Under the pieces are notes generated by a model that was given only the letters and a program-made list of their open reading frames with translations, was not told the origin of the DNA and searched no databases. From contig NZ_CP089848.1 of assembly GCF_021266465.1 (NCBI RefSeq), positions 1,488,001-1,552,000 of the forward strand: a DNA stretch of 64,000 bases, in the 5' to 3' direction. The position numbers were made by a program, and so were the translations under genes. The first letter of the stretch is position 1. The number at the start of each line of letters is the position of its first letter. Below, piece by piece: positions 47,288 to 56,568 of this stretch. This stretch comes from Paralcaligenes sp. KSB-10 (GTDB taxonomy: Bacteria > Pseudomonadota > Gammaproteobacteria > Burkholderiales > Burkholderiaceae_B).

Positions 47288-47328
47288 TTGACAGTGAATG
47301 CAATTTAGTAGAATCTAGTATACAAGAT
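47288..47328 (+). promoter_or_regulatory. Promoter and MatR-like operator of the malonate operon
   Basis: A perfect -35 TTGACA (47288-47293) is followed by a possible -10 TAGAAT (47309-47314). Overlapping the -10 end is ATCTAGTATACAAGAT (47313-47328), a 16-base palindrome with one mismatched pair. Read on the other strand it contains TCTTGTATAC, the core of the published MatR site (TCTTGTATACACGA, from memory). Binding there would block transcription of the transporter operon. Confidence 0.62.
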
Positions 47329-47373
47329 CTAATAAAAAATATATTTAATTATTACTACAACTGAGGAAGACAA

Positions 47374-48396
47374 ATGACATCACTCACACGCAGAACACTG
47401 CTCGGCGCGCTGGCCACCACCCCTTTTTGGGGAATTCCTTCGGCGTGGGCGCAAACAGCAGTCAAGCTGAAAATCTCGCACCAGTTCCCGGGCGGCACTA
47501 TCAAAGAAGGCGATTTTCGCGATCGCCTGACCCGCACGTTTGCCGAGGAAGTCGGCAAACGCACCAAAGGCAGCCTGAGCTTCGACATCTATCCCGGCTC
47601 GTCGCTAATGAAGACCAATGCGCAGTTTTCCGCATTGCGCAAGGGCGCACTGGACATATCGCTAGTACCGCTGAATTATGCCGGGGGCGAAGTACAGGAA
47701 GCGAACATCGGGCTCATGCCCGGGTTGGTAACCTCTTATGAGCAAGGCGCCCGCTGGAAAAATGCCGAAGTGGGTAAAGAGCTGGCCCGAATCCTGGCGC
47801 AAAAAGGCATCATCATCGTTAGCTGGATCTGGCAGGCGGGCGGCGTCGCGTCCCGCGGCAAGCCCGTCGTCAACCCGGAAGACGCCAAAGGATTGAAAGT
47901 TCGCGGCGGGTCGCGCGACATGGATTTGATACTCAAGTCAGCCGGCGCCGCCGTCGTCTCGATGCCCTCCAACGAAATCTACGCAGCGATGCAGACCGGC
48001 ACAATGGATGCCGCCATGACGTCCTCGACATCGCTGATCTCATTCCGTCTTGAAGAAGTCTCCAAAAGCCTGACCAGCGGCCGCGACAAAGCGTACTGGT
48101 ATATGTTCGAGCCCGTGTTGATGTCGAAAATAATCTTCGATAAGCTCACCAAGGATCAACAGGCCGCCATCATGGCAGTGGGCGCGGAAATGGAGCAATT
48201 CGCGCTGCAAGGGGCGAAGGCGGACGACGTCAAACTGGCAACGGTTTATGAAAAAGCCGGCGTCAAGGTGGTTGACCTGAACGCCGCCGAAGTCAAGAAA
48301 TGGCAGGACATCGCGCGCACCACCGCCTGGAAAGACTATGCCGGCAAAAATGCCAATTGCGCCAAATTGCTGGCATTGGCGGAGAAGCTTCTGTGA
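47374..48396 (+). CDS. dctP: TRAP transporter substrate-binding protein (DctP type)
   Basis: This periplasmic receptor is the binding component of a tripartite ATP-independent transporter. A twin-arginine-like signal (SLTRRTLLGALATTPFWG, cleavage after AWAQ) precedes KLKISHQFPGGTIKEG. GLKVRGGSRDMDLILKSAGA includes the conserved carboxylate-binding Arg, and SMPSNEIYAAMQTGTMDAA is the other signature. Length is 340 residues. A GAGGAAG site lies six bases before the ATG. Its genomic partner set predicts malonate as ligand (inference). Confidence 0.9.
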   Translation: MTSLTRRTLLGALATTPFWGIPSAWAQTAVKLKISHQFPGGTIKEGDFRDRLTRTFAEEVGKRTKGSLSFDIYPGSSLMKTNAQFSALRKGALDISLVPLNYAGGEVQEANIGLMPGLVTSYEQGARWKNAEVGKELARILAQKGIIIVSWIWQAGGVASRGKPVVNPEDAKGLKVRGGSRDMDLILKSAGAAVVSMPSNEIYAAMQTGTMDAAMTSSTSLISFRLEEVSKSLTSGRDKAYWYMFEPVLMSKIIFDKLTKDQQAAIMAVGAEMEQFALQGAKADDVKLATVYEKAGVKVVDLNAAEVKKWQDIARTTAWKDYAGKNANCAKLLALAEKLL

Positions 48397-48962
48397 GCAA
48401 AGGCGTCGAAACAACGCCGTCCGTCATAAATGATGTCTCCAACAATCCCGGCCTGAAGGCATTCATCGCATTGCTCGATGGTTTCAACAAAGCCGCGCTG
48501 TGGTTGTCCATGGCCGCGCTCTGGGTAACATCGGTAATCCTGACGTACTCAGTCGTGGCCCGCTACTTTCTTCGCATTCCAACCGACTGGCAGGATGAAG
48601 CCTCAATTTTCATGCTGGTCGGAGTGGTATTCCTGACGGCCGCCTACGTGCAATCGCATCGCGGCCATATCGGGATCGAAGCGCTGGCCTCCATGCTGCC
48701 GGCAGGCGTCAACAAAGTACGGATGTTCATCACCGATCTGGCATCCCTGCTCTTCTGCCTGTTTTTTTCGTGGAAATCCTGGACGCTTTGCTACGAGGCA
48801 TGGGCCGAAGGCCAAACCACATCATCCAATTTCGCACCGCCACTATGGATTCCGTATTCCCTGATGGCGGTCGGAATGAGTGCCTTGACTCTCCAGATCC
48901 TGGCTCAGGTTCTGGCCCATATCAATGACACACGGAACCGGAAATGGACCCACTCGTCTTAG
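48393..48962 (+). CDS. dctQ: TRAP transporter small membrane subunit (DctQ type)
   Basis: This is the small four-helix subunit of the TRAP transporter. Hydrophobic segments (LSMAALWVTSVILTYSVVAR; ASIFMLVGVVFLTAAYV; LASLLFCLFFSWKSW; SLMAVGMSALTLQILAQVL) match the family. The most likely start is a GTG at 48393 that overlaps the dctP stop (GTGA). Length is 189 residues. The 3' end overlaps dctM by 19 bases. Confidence 0.86.
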   Translation: MSKGVETTPSVINDVSNNPGLKAFIALLDGFNKAALWLSMAALWVTSVILTYSVVARYFLRIPTDWQDEASIFMLVGVVFLTAAYVQSHRGHIGIEALASMLPAGVNKVRMFITDLASLLFCLFFSWKSWTLCYEAWAEGQTTSSNFAPPLWIPYSLMAVGMSALTLQILAQVLAHINDTRNRKWTHSS

Positions 48963-50296
48963 GTTCCTTGTATGGAATCGTAACCCTGATCGTCATGTTC
49001 ACGGGCATGCCGATTGCTTTTTCCCTGGGCGCGGTAGCCACGGGCTTCATGTATTTTTTCATGCCGGCGGCTTCGCTCGACACAGTGACGCAAAACGTCT
49101 ATGAAGAAATCGCTTCGATCACCCTGCTGTCAATACCGCTATTCATTTTGAAGGGCGCCGTCATAGGCAAGTCTCCGGCAGGCAGGGATCTGTATTCGGC
49201 CATTCATGTCTGGCTGCATCGCGTTCCGGGCGGCCTGGGCATCGCCAATGTATTTGCCTGTGCCATATTCGCCGCGATGGCGGGCTCCTCGCCCGCAACC
49301 TGTTTTGCCATCGGTTCCGCCGGAATTCCCGAAATGCGCGCACGCGGCTATTCGCCGAGCTTCGCCGCCGGGATTATTGCGGCGGGGGGAACACTGGGCA
49401 TCTTGCTGCCTCCGTCGATCACGATGATCCTGTATGCGGTCGCGGCGGAACAGTCGCTGGGGCGCCTGTTCCTGGCCGGAATCGGGCCGGGCATATTACT
49501 GGTGGCGCTGTTTTCCGGCTACGCCGTATTCCGCGCTCGCAAAGAATATCGCATCGCCTACGATATTTACAAGAACGGCGGCGAAAAATCGACTTGCCTG
49601 GAAAACGAGCATTTCACGCTAAGACAAAAAATGGAAATGTTGCCGCGCGTCTTGCCATTCGTATTCCTGCTGATCGGGGTAATGGTCGCGTTGTACGGCG
49701 GCTTTGCCACGCCTTCTGAAACGGCCGGCGTGGGAGCTTTGCTCGCAATCTCGTTGATTGTCGTGGTGTACAGGATCTGGAAGCCGAAAGACTTGGCGCC
49801 TTACCTGACCTCCGCCATCCGCGAGTCCGGAATGCTGTTGATGATAGTCGGGATGTCCTTGTTGTATTCCTATGTAATGAGCTATCTGCACATCAGCCAA
49901 TCCGCGGCGGAATGGGTCGTCGACCTGCATTTGTCAAAGTGGCTGCTGCTGGGAACGATCCTGATACTGGTCCTGTGCCTGGGTTTCTTCCTGCCGCCGG
50001 TATCCGTCATATTGATGACGGCGCCGATTATCCTGCCGCCATTGAAAGCGGCTGGATTCGACCTGATCTGGTTCGGCGTAGTCATGACCATCGTCATGGA
50101 GATGGGCCTGATTCACCCCCCTGTCGGACTGAATATATTCATCATTAAAAATATTGCGCCGGACATCTCGCTCGCGCAAGTAATCAAGGGCACCTTGCCA
50201 TTTCTGGCACTGATGTTCCTGGGGATATTGCTACTCTGTCTGTTCCCTGGAATCGCAACAGGAATACCGGATGTCCTGATGGGAATCAATAAATGA
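48944..50296 (+). CDS. dctM: TRAP transporter large permease (DctM type)
   Basis: This large membrane subunit has about 12 helices (450 residues) and forms the Na-driven transport path. FTGMPIAFSLGAVATGFMYF, VFACAIFAAMAGSSPATCFA, GGTLGILLPPSITMILYAV and MEMGLIHPPVGLNIFII are signature TRAP-DctM blocks. It overlaps dctQ at the front and mdcA by four bases (ATGA) at the back, so it is translated as part of the malonate operon. Confidence 0.93.
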   Translation: MDPLVLGSLYGIVTLIVMFTGMPIAFSLGAVATGFMYFFMPAASLDTVTQNVYEEIASITLLSIPLFILKGAVIGKSPAGRDLYSAIHVWLHRVPGGLGIANVFACAIFAAMAGSSPATCFAIGSAGIPEMRARGYSPSFAAGIIAAGGTLGILLPPSITMILYAVAAEQSLGRLFLAGIGPGILLVALFSGYAVFRARKEYRIAYDIYKNGGEKSTCLENEHFTLRQKMEMLPRVLPFVFLLIGVMVALYGGFATPSETAGVGALLAISLIVVVYRIWKPKDLAPYLTSAIRESGMLLMIVGMSLLYSYVMSYLHISQSAAEWVVDLHLSKWLLLGTILILVLCLGFFLPPVSVILMTAPIILPPLKAAGFDLIWFGVVMTIVMEMGLIHPPVGLNIFIIKNIAPDISLAQVIKGTLPFLALMFLGILLLCLFPGIATGIPDVLMGINK

Positions 50297-51960
50297 ACAT
50301 GGCTGACCGGGCCTGGGATACCAGGCGAAGCAACACAGCCCAACGCCTCGCCCGCGCAAGGTCGGCACTGGGTGCTGTGCTTGCAGGCAAGTTGCTGCCC
50401 GCAGCGCATATCAACGATCTCCTGTACAGCGTGCTCGAGCCGGGCGACCGGGTCTGCCTCGAAGGCAACAACCAGAAACAGGCCGACTTTCTCGCAAAAG
50501 CGCTGGCCAGTCTCGACTCGACGCGCATCAACGGTTTACACATGCTGTTGTCGGTGCTGGCGCTGCCCGAACATCTCGATGTGTTCGAACGAGGCATTGC
50601 GTCGCAGCTGGACTTCTCGTTCTCCGGGCCTCAAGCCGGACGGCTGGCCAGGCTTGCATCGGCCGGCAAACTCAATATCGGCGCAATCCATACTTATCTG
50701 GAACTATTCGGCCGCTATTTCATCGACCTGACCCCGCGTGTTGCCCTGGTGGTAGCGCAATCCGCCGACCGCAACGGCAATTTGTACACCGGCCCGAACA
50801 CGGAAGATACCCCCGCAATCGTCGAAGCCACCGCGTTCAAGAGCGGCATCGTGATCGCCCAGGTAAACGAAATCGTGGATGTGCTTCCACGCGTGGATAT
50901 ACCCGCCGATTGGGTAAATTTTGTAGTGCAAAGCCCTGCGCCGTATTACATCGAGCCGCTATTTACCCGCGATCCCGCAAAAATTTCAGAGCTGCAGATC
51001 CTGATGGCAATGATGGCCATCAAAGGCATCTATGCCGAATACGGAGTGCAAAAACTGAATCACGGTATCGGTTTCAATACCGCCGCCATCGAATTGCTTT
51101 TGCCGACCTACGCCGAGTCGCTCGGATTAAAAGGGAAAATCTGCAAGTATTGGGCGCTCAACCCCCACCCCGCATTAATTCCGGCAATCGAAGCCGGCTT
51201 TGTCGAATCAATCCATTCCTTCGGTTCTGAATTAGGCATGGAAGAATACATTCGCGCCCGATCCGATATTTTCTTTGTCGGCCCCGATGGGTCCATGCGC
51301 AGCAATCGCGCACTGTGCCAGGCCGCCGGCCACTATGCTTGCGATATGTTCATAGGCTCCACACTGCAAATCGATTTGCAAGGCAATTCATCGACCGCGA
51401 CCCTGGGCAGAATGTCGGGCTTTGGCGGAGCCCCCAATATGGGGGCCGATGCGCGCGGACGGCGCCATGCCAGTCCCGCATGGCTAAAGGCGGGCCAGCA
51501 AGCGCGCGACAGAAAATCCGCTATCCCCCATGGCCGGAAACTGGTGGTTCAGATTGTCGAGACCTTTCGCGAACACATGCAGCCCGCTTTTGTGGAAACC
51601 CTGGACGCATGGCAGCTTGCCGAACAAACCGGCATGCCTATCCCGCCGGTCATGATTTACGGCGATGATGTCACGCATATCCTGACTGAAGAAGGGATTG
51701 CAAATCTACTGCTGTGCCGCAGCGATGAAGAGCGGGAGCAGGCAATCCGCGGTGTGGCGGGCTACACACCCGTTGGGCGGGCCCGCGACAGGCGCATGGT
51801 GGAAAACCTTCGCGACCGCGGCATTATTCAAAGGGCCGAAGATCTCGGCGTCGACAAGCGGTCGGCAACCCGGGATTTGCTCGCAGCCAAAACAATGAAG
51901 GACCTGGTCCGCGCATCGGGTGGCTTATACAACCCGCCAAAGTCTTTCAGAAACTGGTAA
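50293..51960 (+). CDS. mdcA: Malonate decarboxylase alpha subunit
   Basis: MdcA moves the acyl-carrier protein from acetyl to malonyl: acetyl-S-ACP plus malonate gives malonyl-S-ACP plus acetate. The 555-residue length and blocks such as NNQKQADFLAKALASLD, NGLHMLLSVLALPEHLDVF, VVAQSADRNGNLYTGPNTED and MSGFGGAPNMGADARGRRH are typical of MdcA. GSTLQIDLQGNSSTAT is a nucleotide/CoA-like site of the CoA-transferase fold. It starts inside the end of dctM and heads the mdcACDEGBH run. Confidence 0.95.
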   Translation: MNMADRAWDTRRSNTAQRLARARSALGAVLAGKLLPAAHINDLLYSVLEPGDRVCLEGNNQKQADFLAKALASLDSTRINGLHMLLSVLALPEHLDVFERGIASQLDFSFSGPQAGRLARLASAGKLNIGAIHTYLELFGRYFIDLTPRVALVVAQSADRNGNLYTGPNTEDTPAIVEATAFKSGIVIAQVNEIVDVLPRVDIPADWVNFVVQSPAPYYIEPLFTRDPAKISELQILMAMMAIKGIYAEYGVQKLNHGIGFNTAAIELLLPTYAESLGLKGKICKYWALNPHPALIPAIEAGFVESIHSFGSELGMEEYIRARSDIFFVGPDGSMRSNRALCQAAGHYACDMFIGSTLQIDLQGNSSTATLGRMSGFGGAPNMGADARGRRHASPAWLKAGQQARDRKSAIPHGRKLVVQIVETFREHMQPAFVETLDAWQLAEQTGMPIPPVMIYGDDVTHILTEEGIANLLLCRSDEEREQAIRGVAGYTPVGRARDRRMVENLRDRGIIQRAEDLGVDKRSATRDLLAAKTMKDLVRASGGLYNPPKSFRNW

Positions 51961-51967
51961 TACACAC

Positions 51968-52282
51968 ATGGAAACCTTGAATTTTCACTTTGAAAATGGC
52001 CTGCGCCACATACCCGCGCAGCCTGAGCTGGTCGGTGTCGTCAGTTCCGGGAACCTGGAAGTATTGGTCGAAAACGCAGCGCTACAGGGCGGCTGCGCGA
52101 TTGAAATCAAAACCGCGGCAAACGGCTTTGCCGCGATATGGGAAGCAGTGGTAACGGATTTCAATCAACGCTGGCAATTGTCCGACGCACGCATTTCAAT
52201 CAATGATATGGGGGCAACGCCCGCGGTCGTCAGGCTGCGCCTGGACCAGGCAATAGAAACGCTGCTGGAGCACGCGTCATGA
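51968..52282 (+). CDS. mdcC: Malonate decarboxylase acyl-carrier protein (delta subunit)
   Basis: This small (104 residues) carrier protein is the anchor for the enzyme's prosthetic group, 2'-(5''-phosphoribosyl)-3'-dephospho-CoA. The attachment serine is expected in VVSSGNLEVLVE at about residues 26-37, which matches the SGNLE/SGDLE segment of known MdcC. The ATG at 51968 comes seven bases after mdcA; the frame is open 16 codons further up inside mdcA. The 3' end overlaps mdcD by four bases. Confidence 0.92.
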   Translation: METLNFHFENGLRHIPAQPELVGVVSSGNLEVLVENAALQGGCAIEIKTAANGFAAIWEAVVTDFNQRWQLSDARISINDMGATPAVVRLRLDQAIETLLEHAS

Positions 52283-53172
52283 ACAGCTATCTGGAATCAA
52301 ACGCCCGCGAGCGGATACATGGCTTATTGGATAAAGGCACTTTCGAAGAATTCCTGCCGCCTGAAATGCGGCTCGTCAGCCCCCATTTGGCGCAGCTCGA
52401 TGCCCCGGTTTCATTCGATGACGGCATAGTGATCGGGCAAGGTCTGCTTTGCGGCACGCGCATATTCGCCGCGGCGCAGGAAGGCGGATTCATGGGTGGC
52501 GCGGTGGGGGAAGTTCATGGCGCCAAGCTGGTTGGCCTATTGAAACGCGCCATTGCCGAAAATGTCGCTGCCGTTATCCTGTTGCTGGACACCGGCGGCG
52601 TGCGCTTGCACGAAGCCAACGCCGGCCTCATCGCGGTATCCGAAGTGATGCGGGCGGTACTGGATGCCCGAGCCGCGGGTATCCCTGTGATCGGGTTGAT
52701 CGGCGGGTCGAACGGCTGCTTTGGAGGCATGGGTATTGTTGCTCGATGCACGAACGCGATTGTAATGTCGGAAGAGGGGCGGATGGCGATATCGGGGCCG
52801 GAAGTCATTGAAACAGCCAACGGAGTGGAAGAATTCGATTCGCTCGACCGGGCACTGGTCTGGCGTACCACAGGCGGCAAGCACCGCTATCTGCTGGGAG
52901 ATTGCCAAACCCTCATAGCCGACGATACGGCAGCTTTCCGGCAAGCCGCCTACGACGCGATGCAGGCGTGCATTGAAACGGGGGCTGAACTGACGCTCAC
53001 CGCGCTGGAATCCGAACAAAGATTGCTTGAAAATCGCCTGCACGAGTTCTCAACACATACCGAGCCCATGGATATCTGGCATCAGCTTGGCATACCGAAT
53101 CCTGAAATCGTTCCCATGCTGGAAGCCCAGGCCTTCAGCGAATATGCCGCTCAATATCGCCTGGGGGCCTGA
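52279..53172 (+). CDS. mdcD: Malonate decarboxylase beta subunit
   Basis: With MdcE this subunit decarboxylates malonyl-S-ACP to acetyl-S-ACP. It has the carboxyltransferase (crotonase-like) fold: IFAAAQEGGFMGGAVGEVHG, AVILLLDTGGVRLHEANAGL and GLIGGSNGCFGGMGIVARC are the conserved blocks that form the oxyanion region. Length is 297 residues. It overlaps mdcC by four bases and mdcE by one (TGATG). Confidence 0.95.
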   Translation: MNSYLESNARERIHGLLDKGTFEEFLPPEMRLVSPHLAQLDAPVSFDDGIVIGQGLLCGTRIFAAAQEGGFMGGAVGEVHGAKLVGLLKRAIAENVAAVILLLDTGGVRLHEANAGLIAVSEVMRAVLDARAAGIPVIGLIGGSNGCFGGMGIVARCTNAIVMSEEGRMAISGPEVIETANGVEEFDSLDRALVWRTTGGKHRYLLGDCQTLIADDTAAFRQAAYDAMQACIETGAELTLTALESEQRLLENRLHEFSTHTEPMDIWHQLGIPNPEIVPMLEAQAFSEYAAQYRLGA

Positions 53173-53891
53173 TGATGGAATGGAAAGAGCTTGCACGGCA
53201 ACTGTTCCCCGAAGGCCAGTCCATTATCGAGCAGGATAGCTTCCTGTCGGGAACGGCGCAGGTACAAGGCAAGACCATCGCCGTTATCGGAACAACGAAT
53301 CACACATCGATCGGCATCGAGATTGCCTTGTCCCAGGCGAAGGCGGTACTGCAAGTCGTTCGCGATCATCCGCAACGAACAATCCTCCTTCTGGTCGATA
53401 CACAGGGGCAGCGCCTGCGCCATCGTGACGAAATGCTGGGAATCAACAGCTATATGGCGCATTTGGGAAAATGCGTCGACCTGGCGCGACGCCGCGGCCA
53501 CCAGGTCATCGCCCTTGTATACGACCAGGCACTTTCGGGCGGCTTCATTGCCAGCGGCCTGATGGCCGATGCCTGCTATGCATTGCCGGAATCGACTATT
53601 CGCGTCATGGGCCTGCCGGCAATGGCGCGCATTACCAAGGTTCCGGAACAGACATTGATCGAACTGGCCAAGGAAAATCCCGTTTTCGCTCCCGGCCCGA
53701 AAAACTATTTTCGCATGGGCGGAATTGAAGCAATCTGGGACAGCAATTTCTCCGCACAATTGATTGCGGCGCTTGCAAGTACGAATTCATCGGATCAACG
53801 CACTTCGTTGGGCCTGAGCCGAGGAGGTCGCAAACTGGCCTATCCTGTGGCGGAAGCAGTGATTTCCGGGGCTCATGTTCAAGCGGCATGA
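53172..53891 (+). CDS. mdcE: Malonate decarboxylase gamma subunit
   Basis: This is the partner of MdcD in the decarboxylase. At 239 residues it has the second carboxyltransferase half: IAVIGTTNHTSIGIEIALSQ, ILLLVDTQGQRLRHRDEMLG, and YDQALSGGFIASGLMADACY. In known complexes the gamma subunit shapes the active site between D and E. It overlaps mdcG by 17 bases. Confidence 0.93.
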   Translation: MMEWKELARQLFPEGQSIIEQDSFLSGTAQVQGKTIAVIGTTNHTSIGIEIALSQAKAVLQVVRDHPQRTILLLVDTQGQRLRHRDEMLGINSYMAHLGKCVDLARRRGHQVIALVYDQALSGGFIASGLMADACYALPESTIRVMGLPAMARITKVPEQTLIELAKENPVFAPGPKNYFRMGGIEAIWDSNFSAQLIAALASTNSSDQRTSLGLSRGGRKLAYPVAEAVISGAHVQAA

Positions 53892-54564
53892 CCTGGCCTG
53901 GCTAACGGACGCAGGCTGGCGGGCGAGCCGCGACAGCGTTGCGCCAAAGTACCATCCCGCATTGGAGCGCTGGCAACGGGGCGGTTGGCCAGCGGTTGTA
54001 CGGCGCACGGATCCCGATGCGATGCCCAATCAAGTCTGTTTGGGCATCGCGCTGCCGCCCGATTCGGTCACCCGCCAAAAAATCCGTATTTCATTGCGCG
54101 CACCCATTTCCGAGACAAGCCGGACCATGCCTCCGCTTGCCATCGATGCCATCATCGCCACCGCGCCTGCGCCCTGGCGACATCGGCTGCAATTGCTGGC
54201 TGGGCAAGCCGTCGAACGCGACTTGGCGCTCAAGGTTTATGGCTCCGTCGCATGGCAAGCATTGACTGCCGTATCTTATGTGACGGCAAGCTCGGATATC
54301 GACATGCTGTTTTCGCCGACAACTTGTATCCAACTCGAAGACGGGCTTGCCCTTCTGGAACACCATGCAGGAATTTTGCCACTGGATGGGGAAATCTTAT
54401 TCCCTTCGGGACAAGCGGTCGCCTGGAAAGAATGGGTACAGGCGATACGCTGCGGAATCAATTCGCGCGTTCTCGTCAAGGAAAATTCCAGCGTGCACCT
54501 GACCACGACATCCGCGCTGGTGGCATCGCTTGGAAACATCGAGGCAATATCATGCGCGGGCTAG
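53875..54564 (+). CDS. mdcG: Phosphoribosyl-dephospho-CoA transferase (MdcG)
   Basis: MdcG attaches the prosthetic group from triphosphoribosyl-dephospho-CoA to MdcC. It is a nucleotidyltransferase-like protein of 229 residues. KVYGSVAWQALTAV followed by SSDIDMLF forms the GS...DxD metal site. The N-terminal block RHDLAWLTDAGWRASRD is typical of MdcG. The start overlaps mdcE and the end overlaps mdcB by 13 bases, so translation is coupled in both directions. Confidence 0.92.
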   Translation: MFKRHDLAWLTDAGWRASRDSVAPKYHPALERWQRGGWPAVVRRTDPDAMPNQVCLGIALPPDSVTRQKIRISLRAPISETSRTMPPLAIDAIIATAPAPWRHRLQLLAGQAVERDLALKVYGSVAWQALTAVSYVTASSDIDMLFSPTTCIQLEDGLALLEHHAGILPLDGEILFPSGQAVAWKEWVQAIRCGINSRVLVKENSSVHLTTTSALVASLGNIEAISCAG

Positions 54565-55502
54565 CATCCACGCATAGGCCAGCGGCCCGGTCGCAATACT
54601 TACCGGCGCAAAAGCCCGCCGCAAAGTCGGCTTCAGGTATGGACAAGCCATTCTGTACGCACTTGGGCCGCCTTGCGATCCGCAGCCTGCATGCCGAACT
54701 GATCTTGTATCCCAAGCCGGGGCTGGTATCGCTGGTCGACTGCGGCAGCCACCATGACATGACCGCGGCGACTTTCCTGCACAGTATGTTCTCATTGCGG
54801 CATTACTTCATCAATATAGCGGAAGCGGGAATGAACAATGCGCCCTTTGCCGCACTCAAGCATTTAGGCATGGAGGCCGAAGTCCGCATGCTGTCGGCCA
54901 CGGGCGGCATCAATACCCATCGTGGCGCAATTTTTTCTCTAGGCTTGCTGTGCGCGGCAATGGGCCATTGTCGTGCCCATCGAGTCACCCTGTCCGCCCG
55001 GGCCATACGCAGCGCCTTATCGACCACATGGGGTGGTGCGCTGGCCGGACATATGCATTCAACATCGACAGACGCTTCCATATCGCACGGCGCGCAAGTG
55101 GCAATGCACCACGCAGCCAGCGGTGCCCGCGAGGAAGCCGCATTGGGGTTTCCTTCCATTTTCGACATTGCCCTACCCGCACTGGAACGGACGCTGGAGG
55201 CCGGGCGCAATACGACTTGCGCACGGATCGACTCTTTTTTTTCGCTGATGGCGCATATCAGCGATACCAATGTGTACCATCGCGGCGGCATGGCAGGCGC
55301 GGCAACCGTCAGGAATCTTGCGCAACAATTCCTGGCTCTTGGGGGAACCGCACACCCCAATTGGGAAAGCCACGCGCTGGATTGTCACCACACCTTCGTG
55401 CGTCAACGGCTCTCGCCCGGCGGCGCCGCCGATTTACTGGCTGCAACCTGCCTTGTCCATTCAGTGCTCTCGAATTGCCGGTGGAACAATGACTTGTCTT
55501 AG
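54552..55502 (+). CDS. mdcB: Triphosphoribosyl-dephospho-CoA synthase (MdcB)
   Basis: The enzyme makes the precursor of the prosthetic group from ATP and dephospho-CoA. The CitG/MdcB family motifs are LYPKPGLVSLVDCGSHHDMT (about residues 52-71), ATGGINTHRGAIFSLGLLCA, and ISDTNVYHRGGMAGAATVR. A 30-residue N-terminal extension rich in Ala and Ser precedes the family core. A start further along (MDKPFCTHLGRLAIRSLHAE) is an alternative to the ATG at 54552. Length is 316 residues. Twenty-one bases separate it from mdcH. Confidence 0.93.
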   Translation: MRGLASTHRPAARSQYLPAQKPAAKSASGMDKPFCTHLGRLAIRSLHAELILYPKPGLVSLVDCGSHHDMTAATFLHSMFSLRHYFINIAEAGMNNAPFAALKHLGMEAEVRMLSATGGINTHRGAIFSLGLLCAAMGHCRAHRVTLSARAIRSALSTTWGGALAGHMHSTSTDASISHGAQVAMHHAASGAREEAALGFPSIFDIALPALERTLEAGRNTTCARIDSFFSLMAHISDTNVYHRGGMAGAATVRNLAQQFLALGGTAHPNWESHALDCHHTFVRQRLSPGGAADLLAATCLVHSVLSNCRWNNDLS

Positions 55503-55523
55503 CCCGCACCTATACAAAAAACC

Positions 55524-56453
55524 ATGCAGCGCCTAGCCATTCTATGTCCTGGCCAGGGCGGCCAACATCCACATATGTTCGATTTGGCCAAAACCGATAC
55601 ACGTGTGGAGGGCCTGCTGGAGCATTGGCTGCCGGAAGTCGTATGCGGCATGCCTTTACAGGAAATACTCGACGATCACGAGCTGCTGTTCTCCAACCGC
55701 ATCGCGCAGCCTTTGATCGTTGCCGCCGAGCTGGCTGTCTGGGAAGCCATCAAACTCAGTATCCCCCCACCAGCCCTGGTGGCCGGCTACAGCGTCGGGG
55801 AAGTTGCCTCTTACGGAGTGGCGGGCGCGCTTTCCGCCGACGAAACCATCGGCCTGGCAGCATTCCGCGCACGCTGCATGGATGCGCACGCCGAAGCGTC
55901 GGCCAGACAATCCCTTATGGCGGTCTCAGGCTTGCGCAGCACGGTTATCCATGAACTTATTACCCGGCACGGACTATCGATCGCGATTGAAAACGGGGAA
56001 GACAGCCTGATCCTGGGTGGCCTGCATCACGATTTGCAGGCTGTCGAGCCCCTGCTCGCGCAAATGGGCGGCCATACCGTTGCCATTCCCGTTGCCATAG
56101 CTTCGCACACGCCGTTGATGCTGGGCGCGGTGGCCCCATTCAGGGAAAAATTGGAACACTGTGCGTTTGCGGATTTCACAAGCCCTGTAATATCAGGAGT
56201 ATTGGCCGAGCTGATAGCCACAAAAGAGAAAGCAGTTACGCTTCTTCCGCGCCAGATTGCTGAAAAAATAGACTGGGCGGGATGCATGGACGCGTGCGCT
56301 GAAGCAGGTATAACCGTTGCTCTCGAGCTGGGCCCGGGCGGAGCATTATCGCGCATGCTGCGAGCAAGACACCCGACAATAGAAAGCCGTTCAGTATCGG
56401 ATTTCCGTACGCTGCCCGGCGTATTGAAGTGGCTGGACAGGTCCCTTCGCTAG
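55524..56453 (+). CDS. mdcH: Malonyl-CoA:ACP transacylase (MdcH)
   Basis: MdcH loads the holo-carrier MdcC by transacylation so that the malonate cycle can start. It belongs to the FabD acyltransferase superfamily: LCPGQGGQHPHMFDL at the front, ALVAGYSVGEVASYGVAGAL with the nucleophilic Ser in GYSVGE at about residue 92, and VAIASHTPLML with the catalytic His near residue 195. ITVALELGPGGALSRML closes the fold. Length is 309 residues. This is the last gene of the run and is followed by palindromic elements. Confidence 0.93.
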   Translation: MQRLAILCPGQGGQHPHMFDLAKTDTRVEGLLEHWLPEVVCGMPLQEILDDHELLFSNRIAQPLIVAAELAVWEAIKLSIPPPALVAGYSVGEVASYGVAGALSADETIGLAAFRARCMDAHAEASARQSLMAVSGLRSTVIHELITRHGLSIAIENGEDSLILGGLHHDLQAVEPLLAQMGGHTVAIPVAIASHTPLMLGAVAPFREKLEHCAFADFTSPVISGVLAELIATKEKAVTLLPRQIAEKIDWAGCMDACAEAGITVALELGPGGALSRMLRARHPTIESRSVSDFRTLPGVLKWLDRSLR

Positions 56454-56568
56454 GCTGACACAATAGGGCGGCAGTGTCCTGGTGGGGTAGTTCGCTAGAG
56501 TATTTTTGGGTCGGGTGTTTATGGTACTCGGGTGTTTATGGTATTTGACGTTTTGGTATTTGAAGACG

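Noticed and set aside
56511-56543. Two tandem copies of a 16-base sequence before element A2
   Set aside because: Only two units, absent before A1. Probably a local slippage event.
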